Source: an uncultured Clostridia bacterium (lineage in GTDB: Bacteria > Bacillota > Clostridia > Christensenellales > Borkfalkiaceae). From it: a stretch of DNA of 64,000 nt. Positions 32,956 to 43,280 of this stretch are shown here, in pieces (position 1 is the stretch's first letter; each line of letters starts with the position of its first letter). The position numbers and the translations under genes were made by a program. The stretch is from assembly GCA_934247225.1 (NCBI GenBank), contig CAKQJE010000013.1, forward strand, positions 1-64,000, given 5' to 3'. Below the pieces are notes generated by a model. The model had not been told where the DNA came from, searched no databases, and worked only from the letters and a program-made list of their open reading frames with translations.

Positions 32956-33957
32956 ATGTACGAAACTAAAATACTTAAAATAAACGACGAGTCCTTAAAA
33001 CTTGCCAAAGAATATATAATGAACGACGAACTCGTCGGGTTTCCCACCGAAACCGTTTACGGACTCGGGGCGATCGCTTACAACGACGAAGCGGTAAGAA
33101 AAATTTTCGAGGCCAAAGGCAGACCGCAGGATAATCCGCTTATAGTTCACGTTCATAAGGATTACGACGCAGATAAACTCGTTTACGTCGATTACGATTA
33201 CGTTTATAAGCTCCGCGAAGCTTTTCTTCCCGGACCTTTAACAATGGTTTACAGAAGCAAAGGACTCGTAAGTCCCGTTGCGGCGTGTGGTCTGGATACG
33301 GTAGGGATAAGAATTCCGTCGAGCGAAGCGGCTCAGGAATTTCTTAAAGCCGTGAACGTACCGATAGCCGCGCCGTCCGCAAACGCTTCGAAGCATACAA
33401 GTCCCGTAACCGCAATGCACGTTTACGAAGATTTATGCGGAAAAATCCCGCTTATTTTAGACGGCGGGAAGTGCAGCGGCGGTATAGAAAGCACCGTTTT
33501 AGACGTTACGACGGATACTCCGATAATTCTTCGGAGCGGACTCGTAACCGCGGAAATGATTAAATCCGTTGTCGGAAAATGCGAGTATTCGCAGAATAAA
33601 CCGACGGATAAAATCCGCGCGCCGGGTATGAAATACAGACATTATTGTCCGAAGTGCGAAACGGCGTTATTTAAAAGAAATCAGGCGGAAACTGCCCAAA
33701 GACTCTACGACGAGCTTGAAAAACAAGGCAAAAAGCCGTATTTTATGTGCGACGATATGATGCTCGGGAAAATCCGTGGAAATGTTTTAAGGCTCGGCGG
33801 TACGGCAGGAGAAATCGCTTCCAATCTGTACGATAAGCTTCACGAGGGCGAACTCGTCGCCGACACGCTTATAGCGTTCGAGGTCGAAACGGGCAGCGAT
33901 GTGGATGTAGGGATAATGAACAGGCTTTCCAAGGCTTGTAAAAAATACGAAAATTAA
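32956..33957 (+). CDS. tsaC: L-threonylcarbamoyladenylate synthase
   Basis: 333 residues, the long Sua5 form. It makes threonylcarbamoyl-AMP for the t6A37 modification of ANN-decoding tRNAs. YrdC domain at about 10-205, with VGFPTETVYGLGA, KGRPQDNPLIVHV and PSANASKHTSPV; then the Sua5 linker APGMKYRHYCP and a Sua5 C-terminal domain (about 230-330). AGGCGA precedes the ATG. It lies in a run with dnaB, rpiB and galU. Confidence 0.95.
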   Translation: MYETKILKINDESLKLAKEYIMNDELVGFPTETVYGLGAIAYNDEAVRKIFEAKGRPQDNPLIVHVHKDYDADKLVYVDYDYVYKLREAFLPGPLTMVYRSKGLVSPVAACGLDTVGIRIPSSEAAQEFLKAVNVPIAAPSANASKHTSPVTAMHVYEDLCGKIPLILDGGKCSGGIESTVLDVTTDTPIILRSGLVTAEMIKSVVGKCEYSQNKPTDKIRAPGMKYRHYCPKCETALFKRNQAETAQRLYDELEKQGKKPYFMCDDMMLGKIRGNVLRLGGTAGEIASNLYDKLHEGELVADTLIAFEVETGSDVDVGIMNRLSKACKKYEN

Positions 33958-33976
33958 ATTTTCAGAGGTGTTTTTA

Positions 33977-34426
33977 ATGAAAATCGCAATCGGATGCGAT
34001 CATGCGGGCATTTATCTTAAACCCGCGCTCATCGCTTATCTTGAAAAAAACGGTTATGAATTTACGGATTTCGGTACTTACACGGCAGAGTCGTGCAATT
34101 ATGCCGATTACGGCGCGAAAGTTGCCGAAGCGGTTGCTTTCGGCGGATACGACAGAGGAATTCTTATTTGCGGAACGGGCATAGGTATGTCGATTGTCGC
34201 GAACAAAGTTCCCGGGATAAGGTGCGCTCATTGTCACGACAGCTTTTCGGCGAGAGCTACTCGTATGCATAACGACGCGAACGTCATCGCTTTCGGCGAA
34301 AGAGTTATCGGGTCGGGCGTTATGATAGATATAGTCGAAGCGTTTCTGACAACCGAATTCGAGGGCGGCAGACATCTTGCGAGAATCGCGAAAATCAACG
34401 AAATAGAAAAGAAATATTCTAAATAA
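33977..34426 (+). CDS. rpiB: Ribose-5-phosphate isomerase B
   Basis: 149 residues from the ATG at 33977 (AGAGGTG 8 bp upstream); a GTG at 33968 lies inside that ribosome binding site. It interconverts ribose-5-P and ribulose-5-P. Family motifs: GCDHAG, DFGTY, the active-site Cys in LICGTGIGMSI, and HNDANVIAFGERV. With transketolase (15376) it belongs to the non-oxidative pentose phosphate pathway. A LacAB-type role is less likely since there is only one subunit. Confidence 0.95.
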   Translation: MKIAIGCDHAGIYLKPALIAYLEKNGYEFTDFGTYTAESCNYADYGAKVAEAVAFGGYDRGILICGTGIGMSIVANKVPGIRCAHCHDSFSARATRMHNDANVIAFGERVIGSGVMIDIVEAFLTTEFEGGRHLARIAKINEIEKKYSK

Positions 34427-34489
34427 CACAGTCGGAATCCGATGATTACGCGTCGGATTTTTCCGACAATAAAAAATAAGAGGAAAAAT

Positions 34490-35368
34490 ATGAGCAGTAA
34501 AGTCAGAAAAGCTGTTATTCCCGTTGCGGGTTATGGAACGAGATTTCTTCCGTTCACAAAAGCCGTACCGAAGCCGATGCTTCCTATTTTGAATAAACCG
34601 GCATTGCAGGTGATTTCGGAAGAGGTCGTTAAAAGCGGCATAACCGATATACTTTTTATCGTAGGTTACAAAAAGGAAATACTCGAAAGTCATTTCGACG
34701 CCGCGCCCGAGCTGGAAAATATGCTTGCCGCAAAAGGAAAAAACGAATATCTTCAAGAAGTCGTTTATCCGCAGCATATGGCGAATTTTACATATAAAGT
34801 TCAGGAAGTGCAGAACGGAACGGCAAGCGCGATAAATCTTGCGAAAGAGTTTGTCGCGGGCGAACCTTTCGCCGTACTTTTCGGCGACGACGTTATGTTT
34901 AACGACGGTCGCCCCGTAATCGGACAGCTTATCGACGTGTACGAAAAATACGGCAAAACCGTTCTCGGTTGCAAAAGGGTGAGTATGGACGTGATTTCCA
35001 AGTACGCTTCCGTGGAATACGACAAAGTACTCGAAAACAACGTGTACAATATGGTTAAGGTAACCGAAAAACCCAAAAAAGGAGAAGCGAAGAGCGATCT
35101 TGCGCCTCTCGGGAGGTATGTCTGTTCGCCCGATATTTTCGATATAATCGATAATTTGAAGCCGGGCGCGAACAACGAGTATCAATTTACCGACGCTCTC
35201 GATATAACTGCGAGAACGAACGGCGCGCTTGCTTATGTTTTCGACGGTACGAGATACGATATGGGCGACAGATTCGGGTATCTAAAAGCGAATATAGAAT
35301 ACGGACTCAGAGACGAAGAATTGAAAGATAAGTTGAAAGAATATCTCAAAGAACTTGTAAAGGAATAA
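34490..35368 (+). CDS. galU: UTP-glucose-1-phosphate uridylyltransferase
   Basis: 292 residues from the ATG at 34490 (AGAGGAAAAAT before it). It makes UDP-glucose from UTP and glucose-1-P. Motifs: IPVAGYGTRFLPFTKAVPK (nucleotide loop), LFGDDVM, VTEKPKKGEAKSDLAPLGRYV, and GRYVCSPDIF. Its product feeds cell-envelope sugars, and its substrate is shared with the glycogen genes that follow. Confidence 0.95.
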   Translation: MSSKVRKAVIPVAGYGTRFLPFTKAVPKPMLPILNKPALQVISEEVVKSGITDILFIVGYKKEILESHFDAAPELENMLAAKGKNEYLQEVVYPQHMANFTYKVQEVQNGTASAINLAKEFVAGEPFAVLFGDDVMFNDGRPVIGQLIDVYEKYGKTVLGCKRVSMDVISKYASVEYDKVLENNVYNMVKVTEKPKKGEAKSDLAPLGRYVCSPDIFDIIDNLKPGANNEYQFTDALDITARTNGALAYVFDGTRYDMGDRFGYLKANIEYGLRDEELKDKLKEYLKELVKE

Positions 35369-35407
35369 AGCCGACATTTATTTTATTTCGGGCAAAGTAA
35401 AGGATTT

Positions 35408-37882
35408 ATGAACGAATTCAAATGCACACAAGGCGTTGTTTACGCTATCAAAAATGCTCAGATTGTTTCCAGAAAGTACAAACTTAACTACGTGGGAACG
35501 GAAGAGGTGTTATATGGTCTTTTATGCCTTCCGAAATGTGTGGCGTGCAAAGCTTTGAACGAACACGGCGTCGATAAGGACAACTATTTCGCATTTTTGA
35601 AAGACACGTTCCGCTATAACGATAAAACGGGCGGATTTACGCCGAAAGCGAAAGCCGTTATCAATAAGGACGCCGAATACCTTGCGGATTATTCTAAAAC
35701 GAAATATATTTCGACCGAGCATGTTTTGCTTGCGATCGTAAATAAACGCGACTGTATCGCAATGAGCATTCTTCGCAGAATGAACGTCGATTTCAATTCC
35801 TTAAAGCACATGCTCGAAGACAAGATTTTCAGGCGCGACGAAATAAAAACCGATACTACGGAAGAAAGCGTAAACGAAGAATTAAAGACGGAAAACGAGA
35901 TTGCCGAAGTTGCGGAAAAAGACTTGAGTGAGGAAAATCCTTTATCCAAATTCGGGTATGACCTTACCGAAAAAGCGAGAGACGGTAAGCTTGATCCCGT
36001 AATAGGCAGAGAAAAAGAAATAAATCAGATTATACAGTCCCTTTCGAGAAGGACGAAAAACAGTCCCGTTCTTGTGGGTGAACCGGGCGTGGGCAAAAGC
36101 GCGGTCGTCGAAGGTCTTGCGCTGGAAATCGTTGCAGGCACGGTTCCCGACGTTTTGAGAAACAAGACTATTTTTTCGCTCGATATATCGGGAATGATAG
36201 CGGGTGCGAAGTATCGGGGAGAACTCGAAGAGAGATTTAAAACGGCGATAGATTATGTTATATCCCGCGGAGACATAATTCTTTTTATAGACGAAATTCA
36301 CAATATAATGGGTGCGGGCAGTACGAGCGAAGGCGGTATCGATATCGCCGAAATGTTGAAGCCGATGCTTGCGCGCGGCGAGCTGCAAACGATAGGGGCG
36401 ACGACGATCGACGAATACAGGACGTATATCGAAAAGGATCCCGCCGTAGAAAGAAGGTTTCAGCCGATAACGATAGATGCTCCGAGCGCGGAAAATTCCG
36501 TGCTTATATTGCAGGGGCTGAAAGATAAATATGAAGCGCACCACAACGTAAGGATAACCGACGAAGCTATTAAAGCCGCGGTAACGCTTTCGGATAGATA
36601 TATAACGGACAGAAATCTTCCCGATAAGGCGATAGATTTAATAGACGAAGCGGCGGCGAAAGCTCGGTTAAAATATTGCTGCACGCCTAAGGAATATTCC
36701 GAAAAATCGGCTCAGCTGAGAAAAGCCGAAAACGAACTCGATTACGTTTTGTCGATGGGCGAAGAGTATGCCGACGAAAAAAGGCAGCTGCTTGAAAAAA
36801 TCGATACTCTTCGCGACGAAATGGACAGCATTTACGAAAGATCTCTGGACGAAAGGAGCAATTCCACGCCCGATATAACGGAAGAAGATATTGCGGAAGT
36901 TGTTGCGGAATGGACGAAAATTCCCGTAACGAGAATAACGTCGGACGAGTCCGATAAACTCTCCAATATAGAAAGCGAACTTCACGACAGAGTGATCGGT
37001 CAGGACGCGGCTGTAAACGCGGTCGCAAGAGCGATAAAAAGGTCGAGAACATGCATAAAAGATCCGAACAGACCGATAGGTTCGTTTATATTCGTAGGAC
37101 CTACGGGCGTAGGTAAAACGGAGCTGTCGAAAGCGCTTGCGGATATAGTTTTCGGCGATAAAAACTGTCTCATAAAAATTGATATGAGCGAATATATGGA
37201 AAAAAATTCCGTGTCGAAACTCATAGGCGCGCCGCCCGGATACGTCGGTTACGACGAACCGGGAATTCTTACCGACAGGGTAAGGAGAAAGCCGTACTCG
37301 GTAGTTTTGTTCGACGAGATAGAAAAAGCCGATTCGGAGATTTTCAATCTTATGCTTCAAATTCTCGATGAAGGAAGGCTTACCGACAGCAAAGGAAAAC
37401 TGATAGATTTCAGAAACACCATAATAATTCTCACTTCAAACGTAGGCGCGGCGATAGCTTCCAAAAAACCGACTTTCGGTTTTACGGGCGAGGGCGACAG
37501 AGAAAGGGAGACGAAAGAGAGAATATCCGAGGCGCTGAAAAGCAAATTCAGCCCCGAGTTTTTAAACAGATTGGACGATATAATCGTTTTCCACAGTTTA
37601 TCGAGAGAGGATTGCGGCAAGGTTGTGGACGTGCTGCTTGAAAAGCTTATAAAACGCCTTGCGGAAAACGGAATAAAACTTAAAGTCGCGGGGAGCGCGG
37701 CGGACGTTATTATCGCGAAAGGATATAACGAAGTTTACGGAGCGAGACCCTTGAAGAGAGCGATAACGTCGCTCATAGAAGATATGCTTACGGACGCTTT
37801 GATCGACGGAAGAATAAAAAGCGGCGACGATATTCTCGTTTACGCCGAAAACGGTAAAATTTCTTTCGTAAAGGTGAACTGA
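35408..37882 (+). CDS. clpC: ClpC-type AAA+ unfoldase
   Basis: 824 residues. An N-terminal Clp repeat domain (about 1-145), first AAA+ module with GEPGVGKSAVVEG (near 225) and IDEIHNIMGAG, a middle helical segment (about 415-485), and a second AAA+ module with GPTGVGKTELSKAL (near 562) and DEIEKA. An FGF motif (KPTFGFTGEG) in the P-loop region suggests it docks onto ClpP. AAAGGA precedes the ATG. The usual ctsR and mcsAB partners are absent; instead it heads the glycogen cluster, 1 bp from the next gene. Confidence 0.93.
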   Translation: MNEFKCTQGVVYAIKNAQIVSRKYKLNYVGTEEVLYGLLCLPKCVACKALNEHGVDKDNYFAFLKDTFRYNDKTGGFTPKAKAVINKDAEYLADYSKTKYISTEHVLLAIVNKRDCIAMSILRRMNVDFNSLKHMLEDKIFRRDEIKTDTTEESVNEELKTENEIAEVAEKDLSEENPLSKFGYDLTEKARDGKLDPVIGREKEINQIIQSLSRRTKNSPVLVGEPGVGKSAVVEGLALEIVAGTVPDVLRNKTIFSLDISGMIAGAKYRGELEERFKTAIDYVISRGDIILFIDEIHNIMGAGSTSEGGIDIAEMLKPMLARGELQTIGATTIDEYRTYIEKDPAVERRFQPITIDAPSAENSVLILQGLKDKYEAHHNVRITDEAIKAAVTLSDRYITDRNLPDKAIDLIDEAAAKARLKYCCTPKEYSEKSAQLRKAENELDYVLSMGEEYADEKRQLLEKIDTLRDEMDSIYERSLDERSNSTPDITEEDIAEVVAEWTKIPVTRITSDESDKLSNIESELHDRVIGQDAAVNAVARAIKRSRTCIKDPNRPIGSFIFVGPTGVGKTELSKALADIVFGDKNCLIKIDMSEYMEKNSVSKLIGAPPGYVGYDEPGILTDRVRRKPYSVVLFDEIEKADSEIFNLMLQILDEGRLTDSKGKLIDFRNTIIILTSNVGAAIASKKPTFGFTGEGDRERETKERISEALKSKFSPEFLNRLDDIIVFHSLSREDCGKVVDVLLEKLIKRLAENGIKLKVAGSAADVIIAKGYNEVYGARPLKRAITSLIEDMLTDALIDGRIKSGDDILVYAENGKISFVKVN

Positions 37883-37883
37883 T

Positions 37884-38675
37884 ATGGAAGTAGGCGTATC
37901 GACGGCGAGTTTATTTTTAAGAGAATATAACGAAGACGCGCTCGTGACGCTTGATGAGCTGAACGCGAAAACCTGCGAGATATTTCTTGAATGTTTTTCG
38001 GAATACACCGAAGAATTCGGAAGACTTTTGCTTTCGAGAAAGGGAAATCTCGACGTCCACTCGATTCACGTTGCGACGCTCAATTTCGAAACGGAGCTTT
38101 TTTCGGGGTTTCAAAGATCGTTTAACGACGCGGTTTCGTGGCTGAAAAAAGTTTTGTCTACGGGCAAACTTCTCGGCGCGAAGTGTTACACTATGCACGG
38201 TAGAGCGAGACTTAAAACGGGAGCCGATTACGACGACTATAAAAAGGCGGGCGAAAGGCTCGAACTTTTAGGCGGAATTACCGAAAAGTACGGAATAAGG
38301 ATATGTCTCGAAAACGTATCCTGGGCATTTTGCAATCGTCCCGAGTTTTTCACGAACGTTAAAAAATATGCTCCGAGTCTCGGGGCGACGCTCGATATAA
38401 AACAGGCGAGGAGAGCAAATATCGATTATCGCGAATTCTTAAACGCGATGGGAGAGAATATACAGACCGTTCACATTTCGGATGTGGACGAAAACGGCAG
38501 GATAAAGCTTCCCGGTAAAGGAAAATTCGATTTCGAGGAGCTTTTCAAACGGCTTAAAGACGTCGGTTTCGACGGCGCCGTACTTATAGAAGTATACAAG
38601 GACGATTACGGTGAGATAAAAGAGATCGGGGAAAGCCTCGATCGGATGCGCGAGTTGGCGTACAAAATTTTTTAA
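37884..38675 (+). CDS. TIM-barrel sugar isomerase/epimerase-like protein
   Basis: 263 residues, AP_endonuc_2/xylose-isomerase-like fold. Visible: ECFSEYTEEFG, HSIHVATL, YTMHGRA, ICLENVSW (metal-binding Glu), ATLDIKQARRA, VHISDVDENG and ALIEVYKDDY (final Glu). These are the usual metal-binding positions of this superfamily. Substrate not known. The ATG is 1 bp after the clpC stop with GGTGA nearby, so translation is coupled. Its place before pgi hints at a sugar or sugar-phosphate substrate. Confidence 0.85.
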   Translation: MEVGVSTASLFLREYNEDALVTLDELNAKTCEIFLECFSEYTEEFGRLLLSRKGNLDVHSIHVATLNFETELFSGFQRSFNDAVSWLKKVLSTGKLLGAKCYTMHGRARLKTGADYDDYKKAGERLELLGGITEKYGIRICLENVSWAFCNRPEFFTNVKKYAPSLGATLDIKQARRANIDYREFLNAMGENIQTVHISDVDENGRIKLPGKGKFDFEELFKRLKDVGFDGAVLIEVYKDDYGEIKEIGESLDRMRELAYKIF

Positions 38676-38696
38676 ATCTTCAAGGAGAAAAACATT

Positions 38697-40130
38697 ATGG
38701 CAAAAAGGTTTCAGAACAAAGATTGGAAAAGAGCAATGACGTTAAGGCTTGATTACAATAATATGATGGAAGAGTTTATAGGAACCGAAGGGATCACAAA
38801 GGACGAGCTTAACGAATACAGGATAAAAGCCGACAAGGCGGTTGAAAAGATTTCTTCCGAAAGAGGTCAGGGCTGGCTCGGTTGGACGGAACTTCCGTTC
38901 AATCAGAGAGAAATAGTCGCTGAAATAAATAAGGTTGCAAAAGACATAAGAAAAAATATGAAATACTTCGTGGTACTCGGTATAGGCGGAAGCGCTCTCG
39001 GACCGATCGCAGTCTTTCAGGCTCTTTGCCACCTTCATTATAACGACCTTCCCACAAGAGAGAGAAAAGCTCCGAAGTTTTACGTAGAGGATAACGTCGA
39101 CCCCGAAAGAATGGCGGCGCTGTTTGACGTTATAGACGTGGAAAAAACCGTTTTCAACGTTATAACCAAGAGCGGCTCCACTTCCGAAACGATGTCGCAG
39201 TATCTTATTATTTACAATATGCTTAAAGATAAGCTCGGAGATAACGTAAAAGATCACGTCATCGCAACGACTTCGAGAGAAACCGGTAACCTTATAAAAA
39301 TCGCGAAAGCGGAAGGGTATAAAACGTTTTATATTCCCGACGGCGTAGGCGGAAGATTTTCGGAGTTAAGCCCCGTAGGGCTGCTTCCCGCAGCGGTGAC
39401 GGGCGTCGATATCGGCGAACTTCTCGCAGGCGCGGCGTATATGGACAGGATTTCCATGAATAAGAACCTTAACAAAAACCCTGCGCTTATGAACGCCGTT
39501 TTGCAGGATATCGCTATGAAGAGAGGCAAAAACATTTCCGTTATGATGCCTTATGCGGACGGACTTAAATATTTCTCCGATTGGTATTGTCAGATATGGG
39601 CGGAATCGCTCGGCAAAGAAGTCGATAATTCGGGCAATAGGGTAAACGCGGGACAAACCCCCGTAAAAGCTCTCGGCGTAACCGATCAGCACAGTCAGGT
39701 TCAGCTTTATGCGGAAGGACCTTACGATAAAGTCGTAACGTTCCTCGCCGTAAGTAAATACAGAAAAGAAGTCGTTATTCCCGAGGGATGCAAAGATATT
39801 CCCGACGTTCATTTCCTTTGCGGACACACGCTCAACGAGCTTATTTCCGCGGAAAGGGTTGCTACCGAATATGCGCTCACGGTTAAAAAGAGAATGAATC
39901 ATACGATTATTCTTCCCGAAATCAACGCTTTCACGATAGGCGAGCTTATATGCTATTTCGAAATGCAGACGGCATTCGAAGGCGAATTCCTTAATATCAA
40001 CACTTACAATCAACCGGGCGTAGAAAACGGCAAAAACGCCACTTACGCGCTTTTGGGAAGAAAAGGTTACGAAACCAAAAGAATAGAGCTTGAAAGAGCG
40101 CCCGAAAAACTTGACGGATACATTATTTAA
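38697..40130 (+). CDS. pgi: Glucose-6-phosphate isomerase
   Basis: 477 residues. It interconverts glucose-6-P and fructose-6-P. Motifs: LGIGGSALGP near residue 95, TKSGSTSETM near 160, GGRFSELSPVG near 217, and DQHSQVQLY near 338. AAGGAG precedes the ATG. It links glycolysis with the storage genes that follow. Confidence 0.96.
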   Translation: MAKRFQNKDWKRAMTLRLDYNNMMEEFIGTEGITKDELNEYRIKADKAVEKISSERGQGWLGWTELPFNQREIVAEINKVAKDIRKNMKYFVVLGIGGSALGPIAVFQALCHLHYNDLPTRERKAPKFYVEDNVDPERMAALFDVIDVEKTVFNVITKSGSTSETMSQYLIIYNMLKDKLGDNVKDHVIATTSRETGNLIKIAKAEGYKTFYIPDGVGGRFSELSPVGLLPAAVTGVDIGELLAGAAYMDRISMNKNLNKNPALMNAVLQDIAMKRGKNISVMMPYADGLKYFSDWYCQIWAESLGKEVDNSGNRVNAGQTPVKALGVTDQHSQVQLYAEGPYDKVVTFLAVSKYRKEVVIPEGCKDIPDVHFLCGHTLNELISAERVATEYALTVKKRMNHTIILPEINAFTIGELICYFEMQTAFEGEFLNINTYNQPGVENGKNATYALLGRKGYETKRIELERAPEKLDGYII

Positions 40131-40157
40131 ATTAAAATCAACGGTACAGGAGCGAAA

Positions 40158-42023
40158 ATGCCAAAGAAGGATGAGCTTGCAAAATACCTTTTTCATCAGG
40201 GAACGAATTATAAGGCATACGAATATCTCGGCGCGCATTTTACAAAACGCGGCAAAAAAGAGGGCGTTGTATTCAGAGTCTGGGCGCCGTCGGCGATATC
40301 CGTTTCCGTCGTCGGGGATTTCAACGGCTGGGATAAGTCGGCAAATCCTATGGTCAGCGACGACGGAGTTTTCGAAACTTTCGTCGAGGGGTTAAAGGTT
40401 TTCGATAATTATAAATACTGCGTTGTTTCTCAAAAAGGCGAGGTTTTAAAAGCCGATCCTTATGCGTTTCACGCCGAAACCACACCCGAAACGGCTTCTA
40501 AAATTTACGACCTCGACGGGTATAAATGGAACGACGAAGAATACGTCGGGCAGAGGGCGAAGAGAAACACTCACGCGCTTCCGATGAATATTTACGAAGT
40601 AAATCTGCTGTCTTTTAAAAGGAAGGAGAACGGCGATTATTATTCTTACGAAGAACTCATCGGCGAGCTTGTGCCGTATGTAAAAAACCACGGCTATAAC
40701 TACGTCGAGATGATGCCCGTAACCGAATATCCGTTCGACGGTTCGTGGGGATATCAGCCTACGGGATATTTTGCGGTTACGTCGAGGCTCGGCACGCCGA
40801 AAGATTTTATGAAGCTTATAGACGCTTTTCATAAAGAAAATATCGGCGTAATTCTCGATTGGGTTCCCGCGCATTTCCCGAAAGACGAATTCGGTCTGTA
40901 CGAATTCGACGGCGCGCCCCTTTACGAAAATAAAGGTTGGGACAGAATAGAACATAAAGGCTGGGGAACGAGAAGGTTCGATTACGGCAGAACGGAGGTT
41001 CAGTCCTTCCTTGTTTCTTCCGCATGCTTCTTTTTCGAAAAGTACCATATAGACGGCATAAGAGTGGACGCCGTAGCTTCGATGCTTTACCTCGATTACG
41101 ATAAAAAACCGGGCGAGTGGCTCCCTAATCAATACGGAGACAATAAAAATCTCGAAGCGATTTCGTTTGTAAAAAAGCTTAACAAAGCCGTTCACGACGA
41201 ATATCCTTACGCGATAATGATCGCCGAGGAATCGACCGCTTATCCTTATGTTACGAGACCTGTGGACGACGGCGGACTCGGGTTCGATTACAAATGGAAT
41301 ATGGGTTGGATGAACGACGTACTTTCTTACGTCAAAGTCGACCCGCTTTTCAGAAAATACGAGCATAACAAGCTTAATTTTTCTATGATGTATGCTTTTT
41401 CGGAACATTATATTCTTCCGATTTCGCACGACGAAGTGGTTCACGGAAAGGCTTCGCTTTTAAACAAACAATTCGGCGATTACGACGATAAGTTCGCGGG
41501 CGACAGGGCGTTTATGGGTTATATGACTGCTCACCCGGGGAAAAAGCTTATGTTTATGGGATGCGAATTCGGGCAGTTTAAGGAATGGAACTATAAAGAA
41601 GGTCTTGAATTTTTCCTGAAAAGCTACGAAAAGCATAACAAACTCGACAGGTTCTTTACGGAACTCAACGAGTTTTATCTCTCCGAACCCGCGCTTTACG
41701 GCGACGACGACGGCTGGAACGGATTTGAATGGCTTGCCGCGGACGACAGCGATAAAAATTCGCTTGCTTTCGTCAGAAAATTCGGAGAAAGGCAGATCGT
41801 CGCGGTGATAAATTTCAGCGGAGCCGACTTGGCTTATCGTATAGGCGTTGAAAAAGGCGAATATAAAATCATTTTCAATTCCGATAAAACTATATACGGC
41901 GGCAACGGAAAGAATAAAAAGAGAATTTACAAATCTGAAAAAAGGGAATGCAACGGCAAATCGGAATCGATAGAAATCGAAATGCCGAAATTATCCTTTA
42001 TATATCTTTTAAAAACTAAATAA
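40158..42023 (+). CDS. glgB: 1,4-alpha-glucan branching enzyme
   Basis: 621 residues, the short form without the first N-terminal domain of E. coli GlgB. A CBM48 domain (about 30-125, VFRVWAPSAISVSVVGDFNGW) precedes the GH13 barrel, with WGYQPTGYFAVTSRLGTP, IDGIRVDAVASMLYLDY (nucleophile Asp), IAEESTAYP (acid Glu) and PISHDEVVHGK (third acid). CAGGAG precedes the ATG. It makes the alpha-1,6 branches of glycogen. Confidence 0.96.
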   Translation: MPKKDELAKYLFHQGTNYKAYEYLGAHFTKRGKKEGVVFRVWAPSAISVSVVGDFNGWDKSANPMVSDDGVFETFVEGLKVFDNYKYCVVSQKGEVLKADPYAFHAETTPETASKIYDLDGYKWNDEEYVGQRAKRNTHALPMNIYEVNLLSFKRKENGDYYSYEELIGELVPYVKNHGYNYVEMMPVTEYPFDGSWGYQPTGYFAVTSRLGTPKDFMKLIDAFHKENIGVILDWVPAHFPKDEFGLYEFDGAPLYENKGWDRIEHKGWGTRRFDYGRTEVQSFLVSSACFFFEKYHIDGIRVDAVASMLYLDYDKKPGEWLPNQYGDNKNLEAISFVKKLNKAVHDEYPYAIMIAEESTAYPYVTRPVDDGGLGFDYKWNMGWMNDVLSYVKVDPLFRKYEHNKLNFSMMYAFSEHYILPISHDEVVHGKASLLNKQFGDYDDKFAGDRAFMGYMTAHPGKKLMFMGCEFGQFKEWNYKEGLEFFLKSYEKHNKLDRFFTELNEFYLSEPALYGDDDGWNGFEWLAADDSDKNSLAFVRKFGERQIVAVINFSGADLAYRIGVEKGEYKIIFNSDKTIYGGNGKNKKRIYKSEKRECNGKSESIEIEMPKLSFIYLLKTK

Positions 42024-42077
42024 TTAAAAAACTAAATAAACCCGTCGGGAAATCCGACGAAAAAACGGGAGGGTAAA

Positions 42078-43268
42078 ATGATAAGCAAAAAAGAGTGCGT
42101 AGCCATGCTTCTTGCCGGAGGGCAGGGGAGCAGACTGTTTGCGCTTACGAACAAAATAGCAAAGCCTGCGGTAACGTTCGGCGGAAAATACAGAATAATC
42201 GATTTTCCGCTTTCGAACTGCGTTAATTCGGGTATAGACACGGTCGGCGTTTTAACGCAGTACCAGCCGCTTATTTTAAACGATTATATCGGTAACGGCG
42301 AACCGTGGGATCTCGACAGATCGAACGGCGGAGTACACATTCTTTCGCCGTATCAGGCGAAGCACGGTTCGGAATGGTTCAAAGGAACGGCTAACGCCAT
42401 TTATCAGAACATTTCGTTCATAAAAAGATATAATCCCGATTACGTTCTCGTGCTTTCAGGCGACCATATTTATAAAATGGATTACGCCGATATGCTCAGA
42501 AGACATAAAGAAAGCGGCGCGGATTGCACGATAGCGGCGATCAAGGTTCCGCTTTCCGAGGCTTCGAGATTCGGCATATTAAACGTTGATAAGGACGGGA
42601 TAATTTATCAGTTCGAAGAAAAGCCGAAACAGCCGAAAAGCGACCTTGCGTCTATGGGAATATATATTTTCTCGGCGGAGAAAATGTATAAGTACCTCGA
42701 AGAAGACGAAGCCGATCCGTCCAGCTCCAACGATTTCGGAAAGAACGTTCTTCCGAAAATGCTTAACGCGGGCGAAAAAATGGTATCTTATACATTCAAC
42801 GGATATTGGAAAGACGTCGGAACGATAAATTCGCTTTACGAATCGAATATGGATTTATTGGGCGAAGCTCCGAAATTCGATATCGCGGATCCGTCTTGGA
42901 GAATACGTTCGAGAAACCCGATCGCACCGCCGCAGTTTATCGGGAGCGACGCGCGGGTTGTAAACTCGCTGGTCGTATCCGGTTGCGAAATCGACGGAAA
43001 CGTGGAAAACAGCATTTTGTCGCACGACGTAAAAATTGCCAAAGGCGCGATAGTTAAAAATTCGATTATTTACGCTTGCGCCGAAATAGGCGAAGGCGCG
43101 GTCGTCGAACACGCCATAATCGACGAAAACGTAAAAATAGGTAAAAACGCGGTTGTCGGCGAAGGTCAGAAAGACGAGTCGCTTTCCGTCGCGGTACTCG
43201 GAAGAGACATAACCGTTTCCGATAACGCGGTTGTCGGCGCGGGACAGATCGTCGACGAAAACGTTTAA
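42078..43268 (+). CDS. glgC: Glucose-1-phosphate adenylyltransferase, catalytic subunit
   Basis: 396 residues. It makes ADP-glucose from ATP and glucose-1-P. The nucleotide loop LLAGGQGSRLFALT is intact, as are LSGDHIYKMDY (metal-binding Asp) and FEEKPKQPKS. The C-terminal 110 residues are a left-handed beta-helix of hexapeptide repeats. GGGAGGG precedes the ATG. It is paired with GlgD 12 bp downstream, the arrangement known from Bacilli and Clostridia. Confidence 0.96.
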   Translation: MISKKECVAMLLAGGQGSRLFALTNKIAKPAVTFGGKYRIIDFPLSNCVNSGIDTVGVLTQYQPLILNDYIGNGEPWDLDRSNGGVHILSPYQAKHGSEWFKGTANAIYQNISFIKRYNPDYVLVLSGDHIYKMDYADMLRRHKESGADCTIAAIKVPLSEASRFGILNVDKDGIIYQFEEKPKQPKSDLASMGIYIFSAEKMYKYLEEDEADPSSSNDFGKNVLPKMLNAGEKMVSYTFNGYWKDVGTINSLYESNMDLLGEAPKFDIADPSWRIRSRNPIAPPQFIGSDARVVNSLVVSGCEIDGNVENSILSHDVKIAKGAIVKNSIIYACAEIGEGAVVEHAIIDENVKIGKNAVVGEGQKDESLSVAVLGRDITVSDNAVVGAGQIVDENV

Positions 43269-43280
43269 GGAGGGAAGAAG

